DNA of 22,969 nucleotides from CAZCTC01 sp964501335. GTDB taxonomy: Bacteria; Chloroflexota; Anaerolineae; B4-G1; SLSP01. How positions within the stretch are numbered: position 1 is the stretch's first letter; every line of letters begins with the position of its first letter. The position numbers were made by a program, and so were the translations under genes. The stretch lies in the NCBI GenBank assembly GCA_964501335.1, contig CAZCTC010000102.1:1-22969 (forward strand), given 5' to 3'. The notes beneath the pieces are model-generated. The model was not told where the DNA came from. It did not search any database and saw only the letters and a list, made by a program, of their open reading frames with translations. Below, piece by piece: positions 6,273-12,739 of this stretch.

Positions 6273-7895
6273 TCACCGGCCGATCTTTAATCCCAGGGTG
6301 TGCAGCGCCGCGATCAGGCCGGTCTGGAGATCGCTCAGCGTCTCCACCCCCGTCCAATCGATCCCCAGATCGACAATTGTTTCGGCCACGGCATCGGAGA
6401 TGCCCGTGATGATGGCCCGGGTGCCTTTCAACTGGGCGGCGCGGATCGTCTGGTTCAAATGGTTGGCTACTCCGCTGTCCAGAATCGGCACGCCGGTCAC
6501 ATCCAGGATGACAATTTTGGCCCGGTAGCGGTTGATCCCTTCGAGCAGATTGCGCATCAGATCTTTGGCCCGCAGGGAATCGATGCTGCCGATCAACGGC
6601 ATGACGATGATCTGATCCAGTACGGGGATAATGGGAGTGGCCAGTTCTTTCAAGGCGTGCTGTTGCGCCTCGATAATTTGACGTTGTAATCGTTCCTGTT
6701 TCAGTTCGACCTCTTTGCGCTCGGTGATATCGATCTCACTGGAGACGATATTGACCACCTCTCCTTTATTGTTGCGCAGGGGGTAGAAATGTCCGACCAA
6801 CCAGCGGGCCCGTCCTTCATGGCCGCTTTGGGCCGGGGCAAACTGGAATTCCCCGGTTTTGATATATTCTCCGGCGATGACCCGGCGGATCAAGAAGGGC
6901 AACCCCAGTTTCTGGGATTGTTCATCGGTGAGGATATTAAATTTTCCGACCGCGTTTTCGGCCGTCGTTTGATAGAGTTCCTCCCAGGCGTGATTGACGG
7001 CGCTCATCGTGCCGTCCAGTTCGTAGATCTCCAGGGCGAAGGGCGACTGTTGGATCAATCCTTTGAATCGCGATTCGCTTTCTAGCAGCGATTCCTCCAA
7101 GAGTCTGGAATCCGTGATGTCGAGCATCAACCCCACCATTTCAGGGATAGTTTCTCCATTTTCGTCGATATAGAAGTAGCCCCGGTCGCGGACATAGATG
7201 TAATTTCCGTTTTTATGCCGCAGACGATAGGTGACATCATAGGTGTTCAGGGAATGGCCGGCATTTTCGATCTGGCGAACCGTAACCTCACGGTCGTCGG
7301 GATGGAGCCAGGATTTCCATTCAGCGACGGTATTTTCGATTTGAGTGGGATCGTATCCCAGGATTTGTGGGAGCGTTTTTCCCCAGACAATCGTTCCTTT
7401 GGAAGGGGAACAGGTGTAGGTGATCATGCCGGAGAGTTCGCTCAGTTGTTCATAGCGCCGGCGCCAGTCCAGCATTTCGGCCGTGTGCTGTTGGACCTGA
7501 GCTGCGACCCGCGATTCCATCTGTTTCCGGTCGCTGATGTCGTGGATCACGGCGAGAATGCGATCTTCTCCTCCCAGCGCGAGCCGTTTCAGCGTCACTT
7601 CGGTCCAGAAGGGCTCTCCCGTTCCTTTTTTGGCCCGCCATTCAAAGGTTTGGGGGCCTTCGGCCAGGGTTTTTTCAATCCACTTGCCGGCTTCTTCTGC
7701 CGTGTAGGGAAATTCATTGGCGCTGTAATCAATGATGGTAGCGTGGGTGGCTTCTTCGTAGGTACATTGATAGAGGGCGCACATCCCGGCGTTGACATCC
7801 ACAATGCGACCCGTGGCCAGATCGTTGATGATAATGGCATCATGGATCGTATCCAGGATGGATTGATAATCTTCCGCATGTAAATCCTTTTTCAT
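6273..7895 (-). CDS. Three-PAS sensor protein with C-terminal STAS domain (RsbR/stressosome-like), 540 aa
   Basis: Residues ~10-125, ~150-265 and ~270-395 are PAS domains ending in PAC-type tails (VIHDISDRKQ, LMLDITDSR, SSEIDITERK). Coiled segments follow at 125-150 and 393-415. Residues ~417-535 are an RsbR-type STAS domain: ELATPIIPVLDQIIVMPLIG, then DVTGVPILDSG (465-475) whose Thr467 and Ser474 sit at the positions phosphorylated in RsbR proteins. There is no kinase, cyclase or HTH domain. It likely passes a signal sensed by PAS to a stressosome-type partner switch in the cytoplasm; the cognate kinase is not in the window. AAGGA is 8 nt before the ATG. It follows the hemerythrin gene by 33 nt, so they probably form one operon and may share an oxygen or nitric oxide cue. 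Confidence 0.9.
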   Translation of the reverse strand: MKKDLHAEDYQSILDTIHDAIIINDLATGRIVDVNAGMCALYQCTYEEATHATIIDYSANEFPYTAEEAGKWIEKTLAEGPQTFEWRAKKGTGEPFWTEVTLKRLALGGEDRILAVIHDISDRKQMESRVAAQVQQHTAEMLDWRRRYEQLSELSGMITYTCSPSKGTIVWGKTLPQILGYDPTQIENTVAEWKSWLHPDDREVTVRQIENAGHSLNTYDVTYRLRHKNGNYIYVRDRGYFYIDENGETIPEMVGLMLDITDSRLLEESLLESESRFKGLIQQSPFALEIYELDGTMSAVNHAWEELYQTTAENAVGKFNILTDEQSQKLGLPFLIRRVIAGEYIKTGEFQFAPAQSGHEGRARWLVGHFYPLRNNKGEVVNIVSSEIDITERKEVELKQERLQRQIIEAQQHALKELATPIIPVLDQIIVMPLIGSIDSLRAKDLMRNLLEGINRYRAKIVILDVTGVPILDSGVANHLNQTIRAAQLKGTRAIITGISDAVAETIVDLGIDWTGVETLSDLQTGLIAALHTLGLKIGR

Positions 7896-7928
7896 AATGA
7901 ATTCCTTCTGTTTTTCCAGCAGGTCGTT

Positions 7929-8408
7929 TCAGGGATGATAATGGGCTACGGCGTCCATCGCGGCCAGGGTTCTCTCCGCAGCATCTCGGGTGAGGTTGGT
8001 TTCCAGCAGCGGCAGGTAGATTTCCTCTTCTTTGGCGAAATGGACCTTGAGCAGAGCATAAAGGCCGTAGAGCGTTTGTTGGAGCAGGGGGAGGTTTTGA
8101 GGAAGGGAGCCGACTGTGGCCAGCTCTGCGAGCCGGGTGATCAGCTGTTTTACTTCCTGGTGATCTCGACTCATGGTGGCTGTGGCCTGGTAATTGCCCA
8201 GCAACGCCGCTACGACGGGGTAGAGGACGGCATCCTCAGCATGGGCATGCGGGATAAGATGATGGCTGAGAAATTCTAGAGCGGTTTCCAGTTCTCGCTT
8301 CAGGGTTTCACCGGGAATGGTAGGGGCATGGGCAGCGATTTCCCGCAATTGTTCGACGGACGGCCACAGTTCATGATGTTCATCTTTCAATGCTTGAAAG
8401 GCTGACAT
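7929..8408 (-). CDS. Hemerythrin HHE cation-binding domain protein, 159 aa
   Basis: A four-helix bundle with the non-haem di-iron ligand pattern: DEHHEL (9-14), SHHLIPHAHAEDAVLYP (48-64), RDHQE (81-85) and VHFAKEEEIYLPLL (122-135). Members bind O2 or act in nitric oxide and iron-sulphur repair. The open frame extends upstream to 8651 through repeat DNA, but the protein match begins at MSAFQALKDEHHEL and GAGGTGG lies 9 nt before that ATG, so 8408 is chosen. An in-frame ATG (MSLKRWIKE) 9 codons earlier has no ribosome site. It leads an operon with the PAS-STAS gene and has a 19-bp palindrome just upstream. Confidence 0.88.
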   Translation of the reverse strand: MSAFQALKDEHHELWPSVEQLREIAAHAPTIPGETLKRELETALEFLSHHLIPHAHAEDAVLYPVVAALLGNYQATATMSRDHQEVKQLITRLAELATVGSLPQNLPLLQQTLYGLYALLKVHFAKEEEIYLPLLETNLTRDAAERTLAAMDAVAHYHP

Positions 8409-8422
8409 TTCTTTTATCCACC

Positions 8423-8441
8423 TCTTTAATGACATTAAAGA
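8423..8441. promoter_or_regulatory. 19-bp perfect palindrome upstream of hemerythrin
   Basis: TCTTTAATG-A-CATTAAAGA lies 14 nt upstream of the hemerythrin ATG. A possible -10 box TACAAT (minus strand, 8445-8450) is immediately upstream, so a bound repressor would cover the transcription start. NsrR-type (Rrf2) regulators often control hemerythrin-like genes, but this sequence is not a clear match to that consensus. Confidence 0.55.
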
Positions 8442-8484
8442 AGATTGTATTCGATTAAAACAAAGATTGGAAGTAGCTGGGGGG

Positions 8485-8619
8485 TCTGGAAAAGGGCAAG
8501 GAAAGTAGACAGTAGCAAGTAGACAGCTCCCGTCGCCGGGGCGGCTCTGGAAAAGGGCAAGGAAAGTAGACAGTAGCAAGTAGACAGCCCCCGTCGCCGG
8601 GGCGGCTCTGGAAAAGGGC
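8485..8619 (+). repeat. 61-bp tandem repeat, two units plus a partial third
   Basis: Units start at TCTGGAAAAGGGC at 8485, 8546 and 8607, an exact 61-nt period. The first two units differ at very few bases (CAGCTCCC against CAGCCCCC). The third is cut off after 13 nt and passes directly into copy A4 of family A. Each full unit contains AAGTAGACAGTAGCAAGTAG, itself a short internal repeat. Confidence 0.85.
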
Positions 8620-8731
8620 GATGTTTTGGCGCGCATTCTGATGCGCGCCAAAACATAAACAAAAAAACTCTCTCTGCCTATCCTGCGCGTCGTGTTTTAC
8701 GGGGAAAGTGCCATTTGCGGGACGCTCTAAG
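8607..8731 (+). repeat. Family A element, copy A4
   Basis: H2 at 8621-8656: stem ATGTTTTGGCGCGCAT, loop TCTG, then the exact complementary arm (16 bp). The tail runs to 8731 with GCGTC/GACGC able to pair. The head is replaced by the partial 61-bp unit (CTGGAAAAGGGC), so only the GGAAAAG core remains. It lies 3' of the membrane protein gene (8858-9724). Confidence 0.8.
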
Positions 8732-8749
8732 ATGAAAAAGAGATTCAGA

Positions 8750-8833
8750 TTTTAACGCAGAGACGGGGAGTCCGCAGAGAGACGTAGAGAGGGATAAATT
8801 ATTTTTCTCTGGCTCTGCGTCTCTGCGTTAAAA
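8750..8833. repeat. Long inverted repeat of the GCAGAGACG type
   Basis: The arms TTTTAACGCAGAGACG (8750-8765) and CGTCTCTGCGTTAAAA (8818-8833) are perfectly complementary over 16 bp, with a 52-nt loop holding more GCAGAG/CGTAGAG copies. It lies 24 nt after the membrane protein stop. The type is widespread in bacterial genomes; here it may also serve as a transcription stop. Confidence 0.75.
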
Positions 8834-8857
8834 ATCCCGGCTATTTTCAGAACGGTT

Positions 8858-9724
8858 TTATACCTTAGACGGAACGTTTTTGTAAAACAGCGTGGCCATT
8901 CCGATTCCCACAATCGTTAAGAAGAGAAAAATCCCCGTCTCGACCGGATTGATCGGTAACCCGGCCAGCGCCTGATTGATAATCATGGCCATAATGGCAA
9001 TCAAGAGGACCATTCCTTTGAATACCACCACCGACGTGATCAGATAGCCCCAGGCACTTTTCTTCAGGAGCAGCACGCCGGCAAGAATGCTCAGCGGCAC
9101 GATCAGTCCCAGATCCATAGCCTGAATAATCAGCGTGGTATAGTGCTCCAATCCGACCGGGGGGAGGCCCTGGGTGAACGAAGGCGCCAGCCGTCCCAGC
9201 CACATTAAGGTCAGGACCAGGCCGATGAAAAAGAGGAAGCCGGCGATGGGAGCCCGGGGCAGCCGGTCCGAAATCTGTCCCGGCAAAGCCTGGAGATCCA
9301 CCGTGAGCAGGGTCAGAATCAAGGCGAAGAGGCTCAGCGAGTAGAGCGCTACATAGACCAGAAAGAATGGGTTGTAGAAGACCAGGAAGGTGTAAGAGAG
9401 GTAGGTGTAGAGGAAATAGCCCAGGGTTCCGGCGAGCATCAATTTGCCGCGCAGCGTTCCTTTATTGAAGAGGTAAGCCGTATAGATCAACAACGGAATT
9501 CCCAGGAATAGAGTCACGGCATCCTGGGCCAGCCCCTGGGCGACCGTGGAGACCGAATCATAGCGGAAAAAGCCGTTGCCATAAAGGGAGATGGTTTCAC
9601 CATGGACCGAGGTGAATTCTTTGGGGCTGCTCTCTCCAACAAAGAAGAGGTCGGCTATCGTAGACCCCAGGGCCAGCACGGCGATAAGTGCAACCAGTAA
9701 AAGAATGGTCGATTTCTGCTTCAT
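8858..9724 (-). CDS. Multi-pass membrane protein of unknown function, 288 aa
   Basis: About eight hydrophobic segments: one at 6-28, an extracytoplasmic or periplasmic stretch (~30-62, with GNGFFRYDS), then pairs over 63-85, 95-118, 120-145, 163-182, 207-226, 230-252 and 262-282. No catalytic motif is recognised. The ATG (9722-9724) directly abuts the stop of the flavodoxin gene, so translation is coupled and the two products probably act together, for instance in membrane-associated electron transfer; this is inference from gene order. A GCAGAG-type inverted repeat and family A copy A4 follow the gene. Confidence 0.82.
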   Translation of the reverse strand: MKQKSTILLLVALIAVLALGSTIADLFFVGESSPKEFTSVHGETISLYGNGFFRYDSVSTVAQGLAQDAVTLFLGIPLLIYTAYLFNKGTLRGKLMLAGTLGYFLYTYLSYTFLVFYNPFFLVYVALYSLSLFALILTLLTVDLQALPGQISDRLPRAPIAGFLFFIGLVLTLMWLGRLAPSFTQGLPPVGLEHYTTLIIQAMDLGLIVPLSILAGVLLLKKSAWGYLITSVVVFKGMVLLIAIMAMIINQALAGLPINPVETGIFLFLTIVGIGMATLFYKNVPSKV

Positions 9725-10354
9725 TTAGATCAGCTCTCGCGCCCAGGCCCGGATGGCCTCCCAGTTACGGAAATCGCCTTCGGACATTTTGATAACCTTT
9801 CCCAGCAATTGGAAGAAAAAGGGCAGTTTGTTGTATTCGACTTTGCCGGCGAAGAAGCCCTCATGGTCCGATTTGTAGAGTTCGCGAATGGGATCGAGGT
9901 AGGCGGAGACCGCCTGGCGGTTTTCCGGGGTATCTTTCTCCAGGGTGGCGCAGGCCGTGAAGAAGGCCGTGGATTTCTGAGCCAGGACGCCCTGATTTTT
10001 CTTGACGAAGTCGACCGCTTCGGGAGCCCAGCGGCCGGCGCGCACGGCGCTGCCGACGATCAGTTGATCGTACCCGTCGAGGCTCTTAACATTCTTCACC
10101 AGGCTGACATCGACGCTGCGTCCCTGGGCCTTCAATTCATCGGCGATGGCCTGGGCGATTTCGCCGGTCGATCCACAGAAGCTGGCATAAGCGACCAAAA
10201 TTTTTCCTGTCATGGCGGTTTCTCCTTCATTGCTGATAGATTCATAAAATTCATGCTTCGGTTCGGCAGTGCCCACAACGGTCACGCCGCTGCAAACGAG
10301 GGCGGTGGCGCCCAGGCCAAATCCGAGAGTTTTGAGAAATTGACGGCGATCCAT
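9725..10354 (-). CDS. Flavodoxin with twin-arginine leader, 209 aa
   Basis: Residues 1-30 look like a Tat signal: DRRQFLK (2-8) then a hydrophobic run GFGLGATALVCSGVTVVG. The flavodoxin domain starts at MTGKILVAYASFCGSTGEIA (48-67), with the FMN loop ASFCGSTGEIA, and ends DFRNWEAIRAWARELI, like the protein at 1653-2171. A Tat leader suggests export of a folded, FMN-loaded protein. GAAGGAG lies 8 nt before an internal ATG at 10213 (Met48), which would give a leaderless 162-aa cytoplasmic form; the upstream start at 10354 has only a weak, distant AGAGGA. Either or both starts may be used. A TetR-type operator lies just upstream, and the membrane protein gene follows with no gap. Confidence 0.86.
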   Translation of the reverse strand: MDRRQFLKTLGFGLGATALVCSGVTVVGTAEPKHEFYESISNEGETAMTGKILVAYASFCGSTGEIAQAIADELKAQGRSVDVSLVKNVKSLDGYDQLIVGSAVRAGRWAPEAVDFVKKNQGVLAQKSTAFFTACATLEKDTPENRQAVSAYLDPIRELYKSDHEGFFAGKVEYNKLPFFFQLLGKVIKMSEGDFRNWEAIRAWARELI

Positions 10355-10375
10355 AATTGAATATTGTCCTCTTAT

Positions 10376-10388
10376 TGAACGGTGTTTA
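10376..10388. promoter_or_regulatory. Second TetR-type operator, upstream of the flavodoxin gene
   Basis: TGAAC-GGT-GTTTA matches the TGAAC-N3-GTTCA site next to the TetR promoter at all but one arm base. It lies between the terminator of the TetR gene and the flavodoxin start, where a repressor of the flavodoxin and membrane protein genes would bind. Confidence 0.5.
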
Positions 10389-10396
10389 CCCGGACT

Positions 10397-10427
10397 AAAA
10401 AAAAGAGCCTATTTGACGGCCAGGCTC
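10397..10427 (-). terminator. Intrinsic terminator of the TetR gene
   Basis: On the minus strand GAGCCT-(11 nt)-AGGCTC is followed directly by eight Ts. The hairpin overlaps the last codons of the TetR gene (stop at 10409). It separates the regulator from the flavodoxin operon downstream. Confidence 0.8.
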
Positions 10428-11011
10428 TCCAAAAACGCTTTCATCGCTTGTTCACTGAAGCCTCCGAATTCCCGGGCTGCATCCCGCATCACCGTTAACT
10501 TCAGCATGGCGATGCCGTGGGCGCTGGTCCAGAGTAGGGTTGCCAGCATCAAAGGGGTCATTCCTTCAGGCAGGCGCATTTCTCCACGCTCTATTCCCTT
10601 CTGAATCCGGGCAGGAAGTCCGCCGAAATGAGGATCAGCGTTGAGTTGTTCGATCCCGCCAGGGCCCGCTTCGGGTGAGTTGAACATCAGAAGATAATGT
10701 TCCGGGTAGGTTTCCGCAAAATGCAGGTACCATTGTCCGGAACGGAAAAGTTGTTCGATGACGGGCAGGTTTTCCAGATCTTCGTCCGGATTTAATCCCG
10801 CGGCCAGATTCCAGCCTTCATCGCGGATGGCCTGCAGGATCGCCTCTTTGTTTTCGAAATATTTGTAGATGGCGGCGGGACTGTAATCCACGGCATCCGC
10901 CAGGGCCCGCATGGAAAGCCCATCCATCCCCTGGGTGAGGAGCAACTTGCGGGCGGTTTCCAGGATCTTTTGTTTGGTCAAATCATGTCGACGGGTGCTG
11001 GGTTTGTTCAT
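10409..11011 (-). CDS. TetR/AcrR family transcriptional regulator, 200 aa
   Basis: An N-terminal TetR DNA-binding domain spans residues ~14-60 (ILETARKLLL ... GLSMRALADAVDYSPAAIYKYFENKEAIL), including the YKYF signature. The rest is a helical ligand and dimer domain with a WTSAHG motif typical of the WHG-type C-terminal domain. It is probably a repressor of itself and of the neighbouring flavodoxin and membrane protein genes, since similar palindromes stand before both transcription units. The ligand is unknown. There is no clear Shine-Dalgarno before the ATG, and TATAAT just 3 nt upstream is too close to serve as a normal -10. A terminator at the stop codon ends the transcript. Confidence 0.92.
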   Translation of the reverse strand: MNKPSTRRHDLTKQKILETARKLLLTQGMDGLSMRALADAVDYSPAAIYKYFENKEAILQAIRDEGWNLAAGLNPDEDLENLPVIEQLFRSGQWYLHFAETYPEHYLLMFNSPEAGPGGIEQLNADPHFGGLPARIQKGIERGEMRLPEGMTPLMLATLLWTSAHGIAMLKLTVMRDAAREFGGFSEQAMKAFLESLAVK

Positions 11012-11023
11012 TTAATTATACAC

Positions 11024-11047
11024 TGAATGATTTTTGAACATCGTTCA
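11024..11047. promoter_or_regulatory. TetR operator (nested inverted repeats)
   Basis: The inner site TGAAC-ATC-GTTCA (11035-11047) is perfect. It overlaps a wider repeat TGAATGAT-N8-ATCGTTCA (11024-11047) with one mismatch. It lies immediately downstream of the -10 box of the TetR promoter, as expected for autorepression. Confidence 0.65.
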
Positions 11048-11050
11048 CTT

Positions 11051-11078
11051 ATTGTACCTCGTTTTCAATTTCTGTCAA
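11051..11078 (-). promoter_or_regulatory. Sigma70-type promoter of the TetR gene
   Basis: On the minus strand a consensus -35 TTGACA (11073-11078), a 16-nt spacer and -10 TACAAT (11051-11056). Transcription would start near 11044, inside the operator. Confidence 0.7.
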
Positions 11079-11101
11079 ACAGGGCGATCCCTGAAAACGT
11101 G

Positions 11102-11175
11102 TTGCGCGCGCTCTCGTGAGAACGCGCGCAAACCTGACCTAAAAAATTTGATTGCCCCGTTGGATAACTCTTGAC
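11102..11175 (+). repeat. Family B repeat, copy B1
   Basis: A GC-rich hairpin TTGCGCGCG-CTCTC-GT-GAG-AACGCGCGCAA (11102-11131, one mismatch) is followed after about 18 nt by TTTGATTGCCCCGT and TGGATAAC. The same order and spacing recur at copy B2. It abuts family A copy A5. Confidence 0.75.
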
Positions 11176-11325
11176 CTGTGCGGTTAGCCCAGAAAAGCGG
11201 GAGAAAAAAGCCCGTATTTTTGCGCGTATTCTTATACGCGCAAAAATACAAACAAAAAACTTCTCTCTTCCCATCCAGCGCGTCGTTTTTTACCAGGCAA
11301 CTACCTGTTGCGGGGCGCTAAAAAC
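11174..11325 (+). repeat. Family A element, copy A5
   Basis: Complete: head CCTGTGCGGTTAGCCC with A-run, H2 at 11214-11249 (stem GTATTTTTGCGCGTAT, loop TCTT, exact partner arm), tail to 11325. In H3 the base GCGTC pairs with GGCGC (one wobble) and the inner CAGG pairs with CCTG. It lies 3' of the secreted-protein gene at 11519-11929. Confidence 0.85.
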
Positions 11326-11404
11326 AAACCTCATTGATAGAAAATTAGCCGTGGAGTGTCGTTTTTGAAAACGCTGAGTTACTTTTGCGGTATTGCATAA
11401 AATA

Positions 11405-11480
11405 GTTTGCGCGCGCGCAGCTACAAGCTGCGCGCGCAAAACGAACCCGAAAAAATTGATTGCCCCGTCGGATAACTTTT
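11405..11480 (+). repeat. Family B repeat, copy B2
   Basis: A GC-rich hairpin at 11405-11442 (TTTGCGCGCGCGCAGCT with partner arm AGCTGCGCGCGCAAA, small slip) is followed by a 15-nt A-rich linker and GATTGCCCCGTCG (11458-11470), then GATAACTT. A reverse copy of the 13-mer lies across the next gene at 11985-11997. Confidence 0.75.
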
Positions 11481-11518
11481 TTACAGGCCGTTTAAAAAAT
11501 TAAAAAGACCTGTAGAAA

Positions 11519-11929
11519 TTAGAAAGTTTTGGATTTAGGGTTAGGTGTAGGTGCCAGCGGGGAGGAACCGTAAGTGTACCAGGTGCCGGCGGAATAGACA
11601 TACCAGGCCTCTGCCGTGCAGCTCAGGCTGTTGTTGCAGGTTGCCGACCAGTTGCTCCAATCGACCACCTGGCCGCCGACGACCCGCTGAATGGTGACAT
11701 TGGTGGTAATCGATTGCCGGACGGTACAGGTCGTCGTGGCCTTGCCGATAACCACATAGGTACTTACGCCATTGACCAGGCGATATCCGGTAAAGGGAGT
11801 GTTTACGCTAACCGTACAGGTACCGGCAGCCAGCGGCTGGACGGCCGGCGCAGCCATGGTGGGGGAGGCGAGAAGGAAGACAAAAATCGCTGCGCAGAGG
11901 ACACGCACTAAATTGGTACGAAGCTTCAT
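11519..11929 (-). CDS. Small secreted protein with four cysteines, 136 aa
   Basis: A Sec signal peptide is clear: a basic start (MKLRTNLVR), a hydrophobic run LCAAIFVFLL (11-20) and a cleavage region ASPTMAAP (21-28). The mature ~109-residue part has Cys38, Cys68, Cys98 and Cys104, enough for two disulphides, and is rich in Thr, Val and aromatic residues, suggesting a small beta-sandwich. The end is a Pro/Ser-rich tail. No family is recognised; the protein is probably exported or surface-attached. AAGGAGAA lies 7 nt before the ATG. The gene stands alone, bracketed by inverted copies of GATTGCCCCGTCG (11458 and 11985), which suggests it could have arrived as a small unit. Confidence 0.8.
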   Translation of the reverse strand: MKLRTNLVRVLCAAIFVFLLASPTMAAPAVQPLAAGTCTVSVNTPFTGYRLVNGVSTYVVIGKATTTCTVRQSITTNVTIQRVVGGQVVDWSNWSATCNNSLSCTAEAWYVYSAGTWYTYGSSPLAPTPNPKSKTF

Positions 11930-11984
11930 CTAATCGTTCTCCTTGAACTGTTTGAGTTTATATCCGACAAACAGAACCGTCTTG

Positions 11985-11997
11985 CGACGGGGCAATC
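11985..11997 (-). repeat. Inverted 13-mer of family B (copy B3, motif only)
   Basis: The minus strand reads GATTGCCCCGTCG, identical to 11458-11470 in opposite orientation. No GC hairpin of the B1/B2 type adjoins it; a different small hairpin TTTCCTC-GGGA-GAGGAAA lies at 12031-12048. Confidence 0.65.
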
Positions 11998-12216
11998 TGG
12001 AGGAGAAACAAAAGGTGGGCTTCTACGTTGTTTCCTCGGGAGAGGAAAGATTTGATAGCAGTGAACCTGTCCGTAATTATATCCAATTCTGGAAATTTGC
12101 AAGAATTAAAACTTTTAAACGAAGGGTATCAGTTGTAAAGGAATACTCCTTGCCGTCAATGGGGTCGAGGCTTTGCTTGTTTTTGTATTTCAGGGAAAAG
12201 ATCGGGGCGTTGTTTT
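11998..12216. other. Gene-free stretch, nothing firmly assigned
   Basis: AT-rich unique sequence between the 13-mer and the promoter at 12217. An open frame crosses it (11943-12290, +) but has no ribosome site and no recognisable protein character. Only the small hairpin at 12031-12048 stands out. Confidence 0.6.
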
Positions 12217-12244
12217 TTGACCTCTCTTCGCGTTGTGCTACACT
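12217..12244 (+). promoter_or_regulatory. Sigma70-type promoter with extended -10
   Basis: TTGACC (12217-12222), a 16-nt spacer and TGC-TACACT (12236-12244), where TGN directly precedes the -10. Transcription would start near 12251 and run through the tandem heads and copies A6 and A7 before the gene at 12740, a leader of about 490 nt. Confidence 0.6.
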
Positions 12245-12264
12245 CTCCCTGATAATTTTTGAAA

Positions 12265-12340
12265 GCGCAGTCACTCCTGAAAAGTGGTAGAAAAAACGAC
12301 CTGCGCAGTCACTCCTGAAAAGTGGTAGAAAAAACGACCT
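12265..12340 (+). repeat. Tandem family A heads, two 38-bp units
   Basis: Two identical 38-nt units start at GCGCAGTCACTCC (12265 and 12303). A third, diverged unit (GTGCGGTCAGCCC) at 12341 is the head of copy A6, in the same phase. Confidence 0.88.
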
Positions 12341-12486
12341 GTGCGGTCAGCCCTGAAAAGCGGAAGAAAAAAGCCGATGTTTTCGCGGGCTTAAGAAAGC
12401 CCGCGAAAACATAAACAAAAAGCTCTCTTCCTCCATCCAGCGCGTCGTTTTTTATCAGAAAAGTACCTGGTGCGGGGCGGAAAAAA
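12341..12486 (+). repeat. Family A element, copy A6
   Basis: H2 at 12377-12412: ATGTTTTCGCGGGC pairs with GCCCGCGAAAACAT, loop region TTAAGAAA. Tail to 12486. In H3 CGTC pairs with GGCG, and inner TATCAG pairs with CTGGTG through wobbles, unlike the inner stem of other copies. Confidence 0.85.
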
Positions 12487-12533
12487 CGGCCGTTGGCCCA
12501 CCTGACAAACAAACGTACAGGTCGAAAAAACTT

Positions 12534-12684
12534 CCTGATCTGTGCGGTCAGCCCGGAAAAGCGGTAGAAAAAAACGGTGTTTTGGCGCGCTTTCTGAAGC
12601 CCGCCAAAACACAAATAAAAAACTCTCTCCCCCATTCCGCGCGTCGTATCTGACCTGTAATGAATTATTTGCGGGATGCAAAAA
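12534..12684 (+). repeat. Family A element, copy A7
   Basis: Head CTGATCTGTGCGGTCAGCCC, H2 at 12577-12612 (GTGTTTTGGCGCGC against GCCCGCCAAAACAC, one mismatch), tail to 12684 with a diverged centre (ACCTGTAATGAATTATTTGC) that still offers TAAT/ATTA. The outer GCGTC/GATGC can pair with one wobble. The element ends about 55 nt before the gene at 12740. Confidence 0.82.
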
Positions 12685-12739
12685 GCGGATTATTAACTGA
12701 ACCAACAGACACCGATCCAGGTGGAGGAACATTCAATCT

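Noticed and set aside
11943..12290. Open frame of 115 codons (+)
   Set aside because: No ribosome site, no recognisable protein character, and it runs into the tandem repeat heads.
12265..12412. CRISPR array from the 38-bp tandem units
   Set aside because: The units abut without unique spacers, only two or three are present, and no cas gene is in the window.
12309..12732. Recurring peptide-like strings (FWRASESAPKH, FFSRFSGLTAQ) in minus-strand frames over the repeats, also at 2222, 8435, 11065, 13237 and 22572
   Set aside because: They arise because the repeat DNA itself is repeated; frames are short, break at different places and start without ribosome sites. A conserved coded peptide is not supported.
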